Positions 11,163 to 22,745 of a stretch of 64,000 nt of DNA are shown piece after piece (the stretch's first letter is position 1; each line of letters opens with the position of its first letter). The position numbers and the translations under genes are program-made. The stretch comes from Cladosporium sp. IMV 00045 (Eukaryota > Ascomycota > Dothideomycetes > Cladosporiales > Cladosporiaceae): positions 1 to 64,000 of the forward strand of contig MSJI02000395.1 in assembly GCA_001931905.2 (NCBI GenBank). The letters run 5' to 3'. The notes beneath the pieces were generated by a model. That model saw only the letters and a list, made by a program, of their open reading frames with translations, had not been told where the DNA came from and made no database searches.

Positions 11163-12881
11163 ATGGAGACCACCTTCATCTCAATCCACGGTAAGCATGG
11201 CCTCGACACCACACATGACCATCCAAGCTGACCTCAACCGCCAGATCTGACGCCTGAGGCGCACATCTTGTATTCCTCCGACTCTGTAATCGATATCCTT
11301 GGATACACGCCAGATGAGATTGTCAATCGTTCAGCATGGGAGTTCTTCTCCAAAGATGAACTTCCATATGCCCAAGAGTTCCACCGTCGCCGTGTTGTCA
11401 TGGACAAAGCCGCTGTGTTGGCTTACTGCAATGTCATGAGCAAAGCCGGCGAATGGGTCGGTTGCGAATGCTGTTTCACGATCGTCTACGATGTTATGAT
11501 TGTTTGCACCAGTATTTACCAGCGAAGCGGCAAAGCGGACGGTATGCTCACTCGTCCGAACGCAAACTTGACTTTTTACTCACAACATTCGACAGGTCGC
11601 GCCCTTACAGCGCCCATTGTACGCCGCATCTTTTCTTCTTCGCCCAAGGACCCGAGATACCACATGTTGTCGCACATTTCCGCCAAGTTCACGCAGCCAT
11701 CCAAAGCCCAGCTGCACGAGCCCCGAGCTGCTCTTTTCCTCAACCGCTTCACGCGTACACTGACCATCATGTACGCCACGAGTGCCCTCGAACAAGTCAT
11801 TGGCATCCCGGCCGACCAAATGCGGGGTCGAAGCTTCTACTATTGCATTGCTGGAAACTGCTTGCAAGACTCGATCAAATGTCTGGAAAACGCCAAAGGC
11901 AACGATTCGATAGCTTATCTGCGCTTCTGGTTCAGGGATCCGCGACAGGACGATCCGCCACCAGCTCCCGACAACGACAGCGACGACGATATGACGACGG
12001 AGATGAGTGAGGACACGAGTGAGGGTGGCGTCCAGCTCCGCAGCCAGGCGGGCAATTCTTCTTCTGGCAACGCTTCCACAGCCACGGAGTCTGCTGTCGA
12101 GTCTACGGACAGCATGGATGTCGACACGGACGCCAGTGCAGGAGCTCATGAGGATCCCAACTCACGAACGTCTTCCCGCGACAGTGGCAACGAGAACGAA
12201 ACGCATGAATCCATTTTCGGACAGTCTAGAGAATCTCGCTCTTCCGCCTCTTCGCCGCCCTCGCCCCCTGATACACCCCGCCGAACACCACAAAATGCGA
12301 ACGACCCCATCGAGCTCGAAGCCGTCATCTCGTGTGCATCCGACGGTCTCGTCGTATGTCTCCGCAAAGCGCGCCCAATGGTGCCGCACCCAGCCCAACG
12401 CCCCTCCCAACCTGTCCACGAGAACGGTTTCTTCGCCGCACCCTGGGCGACACAACCCGTCCTTCCTCCCCTGGAAGCACGACCTGCAGCCGGTTTCGCC
12501 ACCAGCTTCGCACCCGCCCTTGGTCCGCTCGGTGCAAGGCACGACTCCCATTCGCCACCTCGCGCCGGCAGCGCAGACAGCCACGACTTCATGTCCGCCA
12601 TTCGCGAACAGGCTGTCTTCGCTTGGGCTCTCACGGGTATCAACGGTTCTCTCGGCGATTACGCAAAGGGCAAGCCGCATGGCGACTCGGTGCCTAAGGA
12701 CGGCTACGCTATCTGGGCCAACGACTCACAGCAGCAGGGCCCGGGTAGCGTGGATGTGAGGCAAGACACAGGCCCGTCACCTAATGAAGAACGACGGGCT
12801 GCGTCGCAGATGTTTGGCGACCCGGGGTTGGACAGGAGCAGTGGCGGTAATGGTGCGGGCAACGGCTCGACTTTCCGTTGA
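11163..12881 (+). CDS. Two-PAS-domain protein, conserved in filamentous fungi
   Basis: Exons 11163-11190, 11245-11541 and 11596-12881 (536 aa). Both introns are exactly 54 nt. The first exon gives METTFISIH and joins in frame to DLTPEAHILYSSDSVIDILG, a PAS fold at about residues 10-105. A second PAS-like region (LNRFTRTLTIMYATSALEQV through the RGRSFYYCI block) lies near residues 150-220. A long Ser/Asp/Pro-rich disordered section follows, then a short conserved-looking block (IELEAVISCASDGLVVCLRK). There is no LOV signature cysteine motif (GxNCRFLQ), so flavin photoreception is not indicated, and no DNA-binding domain is visible. It is probably a regulatory or sensory adaptor; the ligand is unknown. 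The second intron has no in-frame stop, so retention would add 18 residues. Confidence 0.85.
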
Positions 12882-14928
12882 TGAACGTCTTGAGGTGTGA
12901 GACCCTCGGGATCACTGCATCTCCGCCACTCTTTGCTTCCGCAACGCACTTTCAAGGTGGGATTCAGCGGGTCTGGCCGAGATGCCAATCCGTCAACAAC
13001 GCGGAGTAGCGATTCCCCGTCCTGCCTTGTCGTCGCCAACGGCATGACATCTTAAAATAATCTTAACGAACAACTGACGAAACACATGAAAACATATGAG
13101 GAGTTCAATTTTCAACGGGAACGAGAAGGGGTTTCTTGGACCGAGGGCGGAAACAAGGCGTCGTTCCTTCTCGTGAGACGTCCCGGCTTTTCTAATATAT
13201 TTACTCTATCAGATTTACCTCTTCTTCGTCTTCTTTCTGACCAGGTCGGTATTGAGAGCGAGTTAGTAGGAAAACGAATCGCACGGCGTAATATGAGCAG
13301 CAACATGCAAGCCGATGATTGGTGTCGGGTTTTGCCCTTTTTGGTGGGTTTCTCTGACGAAAGATGAGGTTCCGTTTTTCTCAGCCTTTTCTTTACCTAT
13401 CATCTTTTACCTCGCTTCACTCCAAGAGTTTCATAACGAGAGACGGGATTCTCCCGACAACAAGTCTTCCTTTTCTCCCATTCATTTTAGCACACGCTCG
13501 GTTTTCGTCTTGGTCTTCATGTTCAATTCGCGGCGAGTCTCAGTGCGTATGTTCGGTCTTGCGGTACATTAAGGGGCATTCTTGATGGCAACGAAGGTAT
13601 CCTTGACGGCACGAGCACATGATCAATACCCCGTCTCCAACATGAGCGTGAAGCTTGGTTGAGCCTCTCATGGAAAGTATTGTTTTTCTTCCCATAATAC
13701 TGAAAATGCCAATACGAAAAGGATTGCTATCCACGTGCAGCTGAAAGCTTAGCGCGCCGCCACAGGCGAGGCCGAGGGTTTCTGCTTATTATTATTTGAT
13801 TAGAGCATCAGGTAAGAAATCCTGACAGGGGGCTTGTGAGCTGAGCCGCAAACACGGAATGGCTTTGGCGACTTTTTGTGTTTCTTCTGCTGGCGATTCG
13901 TGTCATCAGAACGAGGGCAAAGTATGAAGAAACGAGAAGGCAAAAGGCAAATGACTAGCTGAAGATAACCTAAGACTTATTAATTATAGCTACTGTACGT
14001 CTCGTGATTTTTCTTGCCCTGTGGCTGACTTGTCACAGTTGCAGACGAGGCGCGGAAATAAAATAAAATAAAATAAAATAACCATCAGGCAGGAAAAGTC
14101 GTAATCGATAATAAGCAATGGATTTACAGTTTGGGCCGTTGGAAACAGATAGAGCGCCGGCTCATTTCGCGCAGAGTCTGATCGCGCGGCAGGGGTCTTG
14201 GGATTGTATTGGCTGACCTGGCTTGATTGAATGGCTGAATTGGGTTGTTTTGTGTGGTTTGGCTGGGTCTGTTATCTTTGAGAGCTGTCGTACTCGATTG
14301 TTCTGTGGTGAATGGTGGGCAAGGGATGGCGCGGTTGAGGGTTTGCATGGTGGTTGTACAACAGGGGAGAGTGTTAATGTCAGTATTGTATCGATGTTGA
14401 ACTATTCGCGATAGACTGTCTCGAGGGGTCAAAGTATGATGGGCGATTATGGTGAGAAATACGCGAGTGAAGTGGTAAAGGGAAAAGCTTCATCAAAACG
14501 GCTTTCTCATAGGCATCAAGATCTAGAATCTCTCTCACTCTGCTGAAGCTTGGCTTGTCTATCTTGTACCAGCGTGTCATCCCTTTCCTGCAACCTAAAA
14601 CATCCAGTATCATCGACATACTACTGCTGCCGCTCACCACCTGCACACCTCCGCACCGCCACCCAATCTATTATCACCGTCTCATCCCATCCCTCCCCTC
14701 TCTCTCTCCCTCTCTCCACCTTGTACCTTATACACGTGTCTTGACACCTCATCCCCCTCTCCCTCGCATCGCATCGCCTCCTCTAGCTCTTACCCGCATT
14801 GTTCGCCCACCGCTTCCCCGTCTGCATCTTCAACACTCGTTGAAGGAAAGCCACACCCACCGCGAAGCTTTCAGAAGAAAGTCAGCCCTACCTCGACGCT
14901 CACCACCGCTGCCCTCAGCCCGCAGCGG
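12882..14928. other. Intergenic region with an (AAATA)n microsatellite
   Basis: About 2 kb without a recognisable gene. It includes A/T-rich sequence around 13.9-14.1 kb with five copies of AAATA (14056-14080). The last 350 bases are strongly C/T-rich, as expected for the promoter and 5' leader of the MNN10-like gene. Confidence 0.45.
14056..14080. repeat. (AAATA)5 microsatellite
   Basis: Five perfect copies of the pentamer AAATA are visible in otherwise non-coding sequence. It is a simple repeat and likely polymorphic between strains. Confidence 0.9.
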
Positions 14929-15152
14929 TGTCCCCTGCGCCATCACACAACGTGGCCTTCTCCCCGTCGACCGCAGAGGCCGGCACCTCCCACCGCCGCC
15001 GTCCCAGCCGCACTCTTCATGCGCCTGTAACCGACTCCGCTCGCGCCTCGTCCAACACCTTATCTCCCACCTTCGGCTCCACGCCCTTTCACGAAGAAGA
15101 CGACACCCACCACTACAGCGAGCAGCCTCCTCCTCACCCCACCACCCAGCCC

Positions 15153-16772
15153 ATGTCTCTTTCCCGCTCGCCGTCTCCGCGCCGCGAAGGCGGCTGGAGC
15201 AGCCCGGGCCTGAGCACACCCTACGACGAGTCCGGCGGCCGCAGCCGTAGTCCGCGCAAGGTCTATGGAGGACTCAATGGCGGTCCGCAAGGCGGCGTGA
15301 CGTGGGCGTCGGCCAAAGCGAACAGCGCGAGGGTCAATGGCTATCCCAGCTACCAGAGCCAGAACCAAGGCTTCTTCAGCAGGCACATGCGCAACCTGTC
15401 CGAATCATTACCCTACTTTGCGCACGGAGGGCAGGAGGACCGATTCGCCGAGAAGGAGAAGCTGGGCAGGGGGAGACACGGCGGAAGCGGCTCGTGGGCC
15501 GATGTGCCCAGGCGGATTGCGTTGCTGCTGTCGAGGAGACGGAAATACCTCGCGCTCTTGGTTTTGGCTTTGTTTGCGATTTTGCTGTGGTTTAGCAGGC
15601 GTAAGGATGACCCGTTGTTTTGATCCGATTTTCTCGAAATGTTTGCTGACTTTGCTTGGATTCATAGCTATCAAATACTGGTACAGAAGATCGCCTTGGT
15701 TTGGCGGCGGCTCGAATTTTGTAATAATACTGGGAGCCAACCAAGGAGGTGGTGTTATGGAGTGGAAGGGAGCTAGGGAGTGGGCGATTGAAAGAGACAG
15801 TGTCAAGAACAAGAAAAAATACGCGGCGGAATGGGGTTACGAGTTGGAGATTGTTGATATGAGCACCAAGAAGCGCTATGCACACGAATGGCGAGAGAGC
15901 TGGGAGAAGGTCGATGTGATCAGAAACAGCATGCGCAAATACCCTGATGCTGAATGGTATGTTGAGCTGGTTGAAGTTCCTGGGATATCACGAATGCTAA
16001 TACCACCATCAGGTTCTGGTGGCTCGATCTGAACACCTTCATCATGGAGCCCAGCAACTCCCTGCAAAAGCACATCTTCAACGACCTCGCCGGCACCACC
16101 TACCGCGACATCAACGTCTACAACCCGCTGAAAATCCAGCACCCACCCAACGGCACATCCGGCGACCCAGCCTCTCCCAAATACGAAAACTACCTCGACC
16201 CCCTCACCTCCAGCCCCGTCGGCGACGGCAACCCAGAGAGCATCAACCTGATCGTCCCTCAGGACTGCGGCGGCTTCAATCTCGGCTCCTTCTTCGTCCG
16301 CCGCAGCCCCTGGACCGACCGCCTGCTCGACATCTGGTGGGACCCCGTCTTCTACGAACAGCGCCACATGGAATGGGAGCACAAAGAGCAAGACGCCCTC
16401 GAGTACATCTACACGAACCAGCCCTGGATCCGTCCCAACACGGCTTTCATCCCGCAGCGCAGCATCAACGCTTTCCCGCAGGGAGCTTGCGGCGACGACC
16501 GCGGTTTGCCATCCGCCGGCTGCGCTTCGCTCAAGTCGACGGACGACCCGAAGGAGTGTGGAATTCAAGGCGTGCATTACCAGGAGAGCGAGAGGGATTT
16601 CCTCGTCAACATGGCGGGCTGCGAGTGGGGCCGGGATTGCTGGGGGGAGATGTACAATTTCCGCCAGTTGAGCAATCGCCTCAATCGCAGTTTGTGGGAG
16701 AAGTTCAAGGATGGCGTGAGCGAGTGGTGGGAGGGGAAGAAGGAGGATAAGAAGAAGAAGAAGCAGGGTTGA
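15153..16772 (+). CDS. MNN10: GT34 alpha-1,6-mannosyltransferase, Mnn10-like (Golgi)
   Basis: Exons 15153-15600, 15668-15956 and 16013-16772 (498 aa). The start MSLSRSPSPRREGGW fits fungal Mnn10 homologues. The frame is open upstream to 14928 without another ATG, so an extra 5' exon is possible. Layout: disordered basic cytosolic tail; one transmembrane anchor at about residues 131-147 (KYLALLVLALFAILLWF), giving type II topology; then the GT34 catalytic domain. Signature blocks are VIILGANQGGGVMEWKG, the metal-binding-site region PDAEWFWWLDLNTFIMEP (split by intron 2) and QDCGGFNLGSFFVRRS. The C-terminus is Lys-rich. In yeast, Mnn10 is part of Golgi mannan polymerase II and elongates the alpha-1,6 backbone of N-glycans. 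Mnn11 is the paralogue and cannot be fully excluded. Confidence 0.88.
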
Positions 16773-17053
16773 GAGTTGAGAGTTGAGGTTGTCTTCTTGC
16801 TTGAAATGGATGGTTTGTTTTCTACTGTTACTTTTGTTTCTCTTGAACTCTCTTGCGAGCGACGAAGGGACTTCCTTCGAACTGTTGAAAGGAAAGCTAT
16901 GTATGATGGATTGACGGAGGGAAGATGTCCCCCCTTTTTTTCTTTTCCTTCGTTGTGTTTTTTTCTTTCTCGTGAGATTCTCACTAAGGCGAATCAAAAA
17001 GAAGAACATGGCATTGAGAAAAGAGCATTATCTGGATATAGAGTCTTGGTTGT

Positions 17054-17084
<31 letters not shown>

Positions 17085-17264
17085 TCTGCCAAGAGGAAGG
17101 CCCGCGTCCGCTGACTTATTGTTATATATACTGCAGGAGAGGCTGCTCCTGGGATGTGGAAATATTACTGTTGTACTTCTCAATCGACTTTGGACTTGGG
17201 ATTTGGATGTTGTGGTGAGGTGCTGTTTGCCAGCGGTGATACCTTCGGGAACGGTTTGATGCTA
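16773..17264. other. 3' region of MNN10 with T-rich and (CTTT)n sequence
   Basis: This follows the MNN10 stop. It is T-rich, with a run of tandem CTTT units at about 17057-17083. No gene is visible on either strand. Confidence 0.5.
17057..17083. repeat. (CTTT)n microsatellite
   Basis: About seven tandem CTTT units in non-coding sequence downstream of MNN10. Confidence 0.85.
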
Positions 17265-17428
17265 CTCGGGCTCGTTTGGGAGAGAGTGAGTGGAATCGGA
17301 GTCGGCGGCGGTGAAGGCGAGGGTCTTGTCGTCGGTCTTGACGAGGTTCTCGTACTCGCTCATATCGACGTCCTCGTAAGTGGCTTCGATGCCGTCTTTC
17401 TCGTTCACGGGTTTTGAGTGGCGCTCTG
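17265..17428 (-). pseudogene. Coding-like C-terminal fragment, unrecognised
   Basis: On the minus strand this reads as an open stretch with strong C-ending codon preference and a normal stop. It encodes an acidic tail that includes EKDGIEATYEDVDMSEYENL and ends SLPNEPE. A splice acceptor (CCCAG) sits just before the in-frame part near 17428, but upstream on the minus strand there is no continuing frame: stops in all frames by about 17.5 kb. It looks like the last exon of a gene whose body is gone or rearranged. I do not recognise the family. It could also be a short lineage-specific gene with exons I failed to join. Confidence 0.3.
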
Positions 17429-17615
17429 GGCGGTGTTTGGAAGATACGGTGGGGAGGTATCATGCGCTTGCTACAACAAGAGCCGCAAGCACACAGTTCA
17501 AGTCGAGAAGACGGACACCCTTGACGCGGAGGGCTACATCATCTGGCATCAACACGTTCGTCTGAACACGAAGGGTCTCAGCGGTAACCGCGTGAAGCCA
17601 TGGCAGTTAGGGTGA
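17418..17615 (+). pseudogene. Coding-like fragment on the opposite strand, unrecognised
   Basis: The plus strand here reads 65 codons to a TGA, with C/G-ending codons typical of genes in this window. The distinctive part is CACYNKSRKHTVQVEKTD followed by GYIIWHQHVRLNTKG. No signal peptide, domain or upstream exon was found, and its first ATG is inside the region covered by the minus-strand fragment. It may be a remnant or a small unannotated gene. The confidence that it is expressed is low. Confidence 0.25.
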
Positions 17616-19028
17616 CTATTCTACGGGCCTCGGGCAGGACGCATTGAATCCTGTCGTCTAAGGTCCTCACATAAGGTAATGTTTGACTTAAACGGACGCT
17701 GTAGAGCAAGGACTGGGCTCAGACCTACCTCGCTATTCATATCTTCCACGCTAACAAGAAGGAGATGGTTACATTGACCTGATGTATTCGCTGCCCGATT
17801 TCGCGCTTTTTTTTTTTTTTTTTTTTTTTTTCTTCCGTCAACGACAAGAACGCAGCTTTTCGGCTTGTGAAGAGTCTAATCCCAGTGCACTCTTGCTGCG
17901 GAACAGATTCCATTGGATCTTGGTGGACATCCAGAGTAGCGGATTCAAACCTATACATAAATACCTCGTGACGCCTGCCTAGCCTGCTGCCAGCCAAGCC
18001 AGTCATGTACTTTTCAAGCCTAGATAGCTTCTTATAGAATGACAACCTTTTGATGATCCACAGATACAGCCATACGCTTGGCTATCCTGTGACATTTTGG
18101 TAGCTGAGATGGGGGTTGTCGCGAGCTGCCGTCCTGAGGGGCGCCTGAGAGTTGAGTTGTTTTCGACGTCAGCCGCGTCTGGCTGTAGTTCCGGCAAAGA
18201 GCGACCGGAATACCTACATATACGCGTCCACTTTGACGTAGGAGAAGTGATCAAATCGACAACCCTCTCCAAGATGTATCTGAATGGCAGAAGTCCATCG
18301 CAGAAGGTACGACCATTAGCAACTTGCATTCCCTGAACGCATGACAGCCTCGAGGGCTGCGCCAAGATGGCTACTCATGCAGCGTCGGAGGCAGTGTCCT
18401 TCCTCCATGATCACTCTGTCGAAAGAGGGAAGGTGTTGCTTCGAAGTAAATCGATCCAGAGATTGGTTTTAACGTGAAAGATGGCGATTTCGACATGTGA
18501 TGGTATTCGTGACGCTGTCGCTCGATTACGTGATCGTTCTAGTGAGAGGGCTACCACGAAAGGACCGAGATGGAGTTCATTGTCGAGAAAGCCTGTGGTG
18601 TGTAAATGGTTGATAATACGTGTAGTGGCGGAGATTGGCGTGATAGGTGAGTAACGAGAGGTGGTCAATAGGAAAGGATCTGACGCGGAAGCAACACGGC
18701 TCAGAAATACAGACCAGGGATTACATTGAGCGTGTGTGTTATAGTATGGACTGCATTGTTAGCGTTCGTCGAGAGTGTTTTATGAAACGACTTGGACCGC
18801 GGTCAATGCTTCGACTTCACTTGCGTTTGCGAAGCGGTGCGACAGCTGCTTTCTTCGAAGCCCTCTCGTCAAATTGTCGCAAGGCTTGATGGTTCGAATG
18901 CTGTTCAGTTTGGACATCTGCGTAGGGCGTATTGGGGCGAAAAAGATGTTTTGTCAGCGAATTATATGTCAATTCCATGAACTGATTGTATGCACAACTC
19001 TAAGTTCCGATTCACTGAAAAACTTCTA
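17616..19028. other. Intergenic with a 25-base poly-T tract
   Basis: No recognisable coding sequence. An uninterrupted T run lies at 17807-17831. The right end is the 3' flank of the permease gene, which is transcribed toward this region. Confidence 0.45.
17807..17831. repeat. Poly-T tract (25 bases)
   Basis: A pure homopolymer of T, with no adjacent retroposon body seen on either side. It could be the reverse of a poly-A tail, but nothing nearby supports that. Confidence 0.85.
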
Positions 19029-20915
19029 TCATTCCTCCCTCTTAACAAGCGCAACCGGTCCCTCATAAGAATGCCTCGCCCAAATAGCGTAATAGACAGT
19101 TCCAAAGATCATCACGCCGCCATACATGGCAATCGCCCAGTTCATGTTCTCGGGCGTGACCGGCTGCTCCAAAGGCCAGAGCAAGAAAAACCATAATGGA
19201 GTCAACACGCACAACGCAGCGATGTTGATCGGCAGACCGAACTTGCCCAGACTCCATCGACGAGGAGGCAGAGGCGGGCCACAGAGGCGTCGGTGAACCA
19301 GCACGCCGATCGTAAGGATGTAGGAGCTCAGAACGGACACGCCGCCGAGGGAATTGATGGCGTTCAGGGCGGTTGAGCTGCCGAGGTTGATACAGGCGAG
19401 GAGAGAGGTGATCAGTAGGGAGACGAGCACCGCTCGCATCGGGATGTTCCAGCCGGGCGAGACGTGTGAGAGCCAGCGGCTGCCGGGCAGGCCGTTGTCG
19501 CGAGCGAAGGACCAGAGTTGCCGGGAGGCGGTGGCGACTTCGCTGATGCAGCAGGAGGTCAGGCAGACGATCACGATGCCGACCATGAAGTTTGTTGCGA
19601 TGTAGGAGCGCGTGCCGTTGAAGAAGACTTGGATGAAGGGCTGGCCGAGTTCGGTGTTTTTGATCGCTGTCAGATCGGGTCCGACGGTGAAACAGAGCGT
19701 GATCGCCATTAGGAATCCGAAGAAAGCGTTGGGGCCGACCGCTAGGACGTAAATTGTCAGTAAATGCGATGTGGTCTACGCTTGGATTGCTTTGAGTTAC
19801 TCACTCCACATGATCGCTTTAGGCATGGTTATTGATGCATCTTGAAGCTCTTCGGACATGTGAACAGAACAGTCATATCCTATCAGGGCTGTGAGAGGCG
19901 CTGTTAAGCCAATCATGGACGACAGACCCACGGTAGGCCAGTTTCCATTGTTCTCGAAGGTCAAGAGAACGTCCGAAGCATGTCCACGAGGTGCAAGTAC
20001 CCACATGGGAATGAAAACCGCGAAGAACCCAGCGATGTGTAGGATCAAGATACAACCTTCCACGAATGGGAGACGAACGGCCAGGAAGGTGTTGAAGATG
20101 ACCGCGAATAGCATGATTCCGATGGTGAGGAGAGTTGCGTGCCAACGCTCGAAGCCGTAGTTCGCGTCGTTCAATGCGATGATTCCCTGGATGATGCCTC
20201 CCACCATGAAGGCGACAGACGCAAGGAAGACCTGCCACCCGACGGCGCACGTCCAGCCTGTCACATAACTGAGGAGCTTCTGGTATTTGGGAGGGCTGAA
20301 CTCAGATACCCAATGATATTGCCCGCCCGCAGTGGGACACCTGTGAAACATGAGCATGCACGCCTCGCTCCTCGACGATTTGAACGGCTTACATGCTTGC
20401 CATCTCTGCGAGAGAGGCATACACCAGCATCATGCCGAGTCCTATCGCGATGAAACCCCAGAAGAGAAGAGCAGTACCACCGTCGGAGAGGACGAACGAG
20501 AAAACACTGCGGGTTTTGTCAGTACAGGGCTTCATCTTAAAAGGAAAAGGTCATATCTTACGGCAAAATGACTTCCCAACTGCATATGACTGCAAGCTGC
20601 GTCAGTAAAAGACGAGATGATCAGACAGAAGTGGTGGTTGTACCTGTACTACCAAATCCAAGCATCGTGATAAACTTGAAGTTGCGCTGCGAAGTCCGTC
20701 AGCCGGTTGAGTGAAGCTTTCGAGAGGCGATATCAACATACGCGCAACACCTGCTTCTTGCCCAAGACGATCATGTCCTGCTGATCGGCTCGAGTGCCAT
20801 GGTACTTTGTCGGAACCGTGTGAGAAACAACATCTTCCTTCAGAGCGCCCTCCTCAAACGGCTCCCTCAGCATTGAATGAATGTTCAAGTCATCTTTGCC
20901 ACCAAGTTCGGCCAT
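19029..20915 (-). CDS. Amino acid / GABA permease, APC superfamily
   Basis: Six minus-strand exons: 20742-20915, 20644-20686, 20562-20589, 20393-20506, 19805-20340 and 19029-19741 (535 aa). Every junction keeps frame. Two internal exons are tiny (43 and 28 nt). The rebuilt N-terminus has MLGFGSTVICSWEVILP and SDGGTALLFWG, the first transmembrane segment and unwound helix of APC carriers, then CPTAGGQYHWVSEF, a hallmark of the fungal GABA/choline/amino-acid permease group (Uga4/Hnm1-like). About 12 membrane segments are visible, including MIGLTAPLTALIGYD and SRQLWSFARDNGLP (also family-typical). It is a plasma-membrane or vacuolar proton-coupled importer; the substrate cannot be told from sequence alone. 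The start at 20915 (MAELGGKDD) fits the short cytosolic N-tail of the family. Confidence 0.9.
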
Positions 20916-22745
20916 CTCGCCGACTTGATCCAGAAAGGCGATCGTCAAGCAGGCTGCGATCTACGCGCCGTTGGCCAACAATGAAACCGTGTATCTTGTA
21001 AGGTCGTGGATGTCAAGAAGTAAAGAAGAAGTGTCGAAGGTTCAAGCACATGGCACGCACGAGCAGAGCGGATCCACGGCACTCTTTGCTCTTAGGGATC
21101 TGCAAAGGTGTGAGGAGGTCGCCTTGTGTGCGAAGGCAGAGGACTGCCCTAAGAGAACTACCACGCTGCAAGATGCAAAGTAGGAGAGTTGCCCGAGACT
21201 ACGACCGAGGCCACTTCTGCGCCTCGAAAGCCAGGAGTGCGCTCGTTGAAACCCTCGAGAGGAGATTTGACGTAAGGCAGCGGGGTGCGAGATTGGAGCT
21301 ACTCTTGTCTATTTCGCGTAGGCTCAATAGTGTACGCCTTATGGTGGCGCGGTGGTATCGAAGCGAAGGAAGAAGTGGATAGTTAAGCATATGAGGGCTC
21401 ACGATGCAGGTCTCGCGCAACTGATCACGGGCAGAATTCTGGGAGCCGGTGGATAGGAGCATTCAAGGGTTTCCTACGGCGGCGCTCCGACCGTAGGATG
21501 CGCCCTTGCCGGAGGTACTGCATTTAATATGTTTGGGACTCTTATCCATAGCAGCCACTGCGCGCTGGACGGGCTTAATTGAATCAAGCACATGTGAGAA
21601 CGCTATCGACTTGATGAATGGGACCATGGGGGACTTGCTTCATTTCACGACCTCCGTGTACATGAAAACAAGTTCTGATCGAACCGAAAGCATCCTTATG
21701 CGACGAACGGTTAAGGACGTGCATGCAAAGGTTAAGAGAGCCGGTGCAGACGCTTCTCCGGGATAGGCTTTCGATCGACATCATGCATGTCTGTCGTGCA
21801 CGTGATGAGATGTCGATGATGGAGGAGCCGATTGTTGCATCTCGTTGTTGGGCAAGCCTTGGAGACGCATTCTGCGTTTTACTCACGCTGCTACTGAAAG
21901 ACAAAGTACATGTATCCATTATTGAAAGCTGATCGTTGGAGGTTCGCATGTTGAGTTCAGGATATATGTGGGGTTCATGAGATGTGACGGATCACAAAGC
22001 GAACTCAGGGTGACTCTCCACTTCGCCGTCGTCCGGCCCGCCCGCTGGCGTAGCCTTGGTCGTCATCTCTCAGGAATTCCCTCCAACCGTTGCGATTCAA
22101 CAGCAAGGCCAGCACACCCTCTCCGGCCTCTGTCCGTACCACTCCGATGTGTACCAGGAAACCGGAGAGAGACAGATTTGCAAGACGAGTCGTGGGAATG
22201 GCCTTCGTCTTCGGTTGCGATCGATGCAATGGACATTCTCCCATTGGCGAACGTACATTCTCCGTGGTGCCATCCGACTCTCTGGCTCATCTCGTGCATA
22301 TGCAGGATGCTTCACGGCTCCTTTGGGGCACAGAGCGATGCTTTCTTCATTTCCCAACATAACGCATTGGCTTATCCACCGTTGCGAATTTCCAGCCTCG
22401 GTACCCCCAATACCTGAAGCCCAATTGTGCCAGTCTGCCGGGCATGATCTGCTGTCACGTAGCTCGCGTAGCGAAACCCAACTCTGGTCACACTGAGTTT
22501 GTGTCTTAGCTTTGTCGAAAACCCTTACTATTGCTATGGATCGACCTCGCACCACGTCCTCTTTCGCTGGGCGCCTGTCGATCAGAATCGGCCAGACGTC
22601 GTGGTAGGTGCGACGAACTGCAGTTTTCTGAATCCTTCAATCCATACCCTTCGTTGCAGTGCTATCTCATATATCGCGGTCCTCGCGGTTAATGCGCCCT
22701 CGATTATCTTACTCTCGCCCCAGGGCTGCTTCTGTGGGCTGAGAG
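20916..22745. other. Intergenic region (about 1.8 kb)
   Basis: This is the shared upstream region of the divergent permease and seven-helix protein genes. Open frames up to 152 codons occur on both strands and overlap each other. None has a recognised domain, a consistent codon pattern or splice support. Confidence 0.4.

Noticed and set aside
14928..15152. 5' extension of MNN10 from a GTG codon
   Set aside because: No ATG in this part, and the family N-terminus matches the ATG at 15153. A 5' exon stays possible but is unproven.
17782..17982. Plus-strand frame containing a Phe run
   Set aside because: The Phe run is only the poly-T tract; the rest has no coding features.
18841..18900. GGTTCGAA B-box-like element near 18890
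   Set aside because: No A box at a proper distance and no cloverleaf, so not a tRNA gene.
22056..22496. 146-codon plus-strand frame upstream of the seven-helix protein
   Set aside because: Overlapping frames on both strands, no consistent codon bias, no domain and no splice signals.
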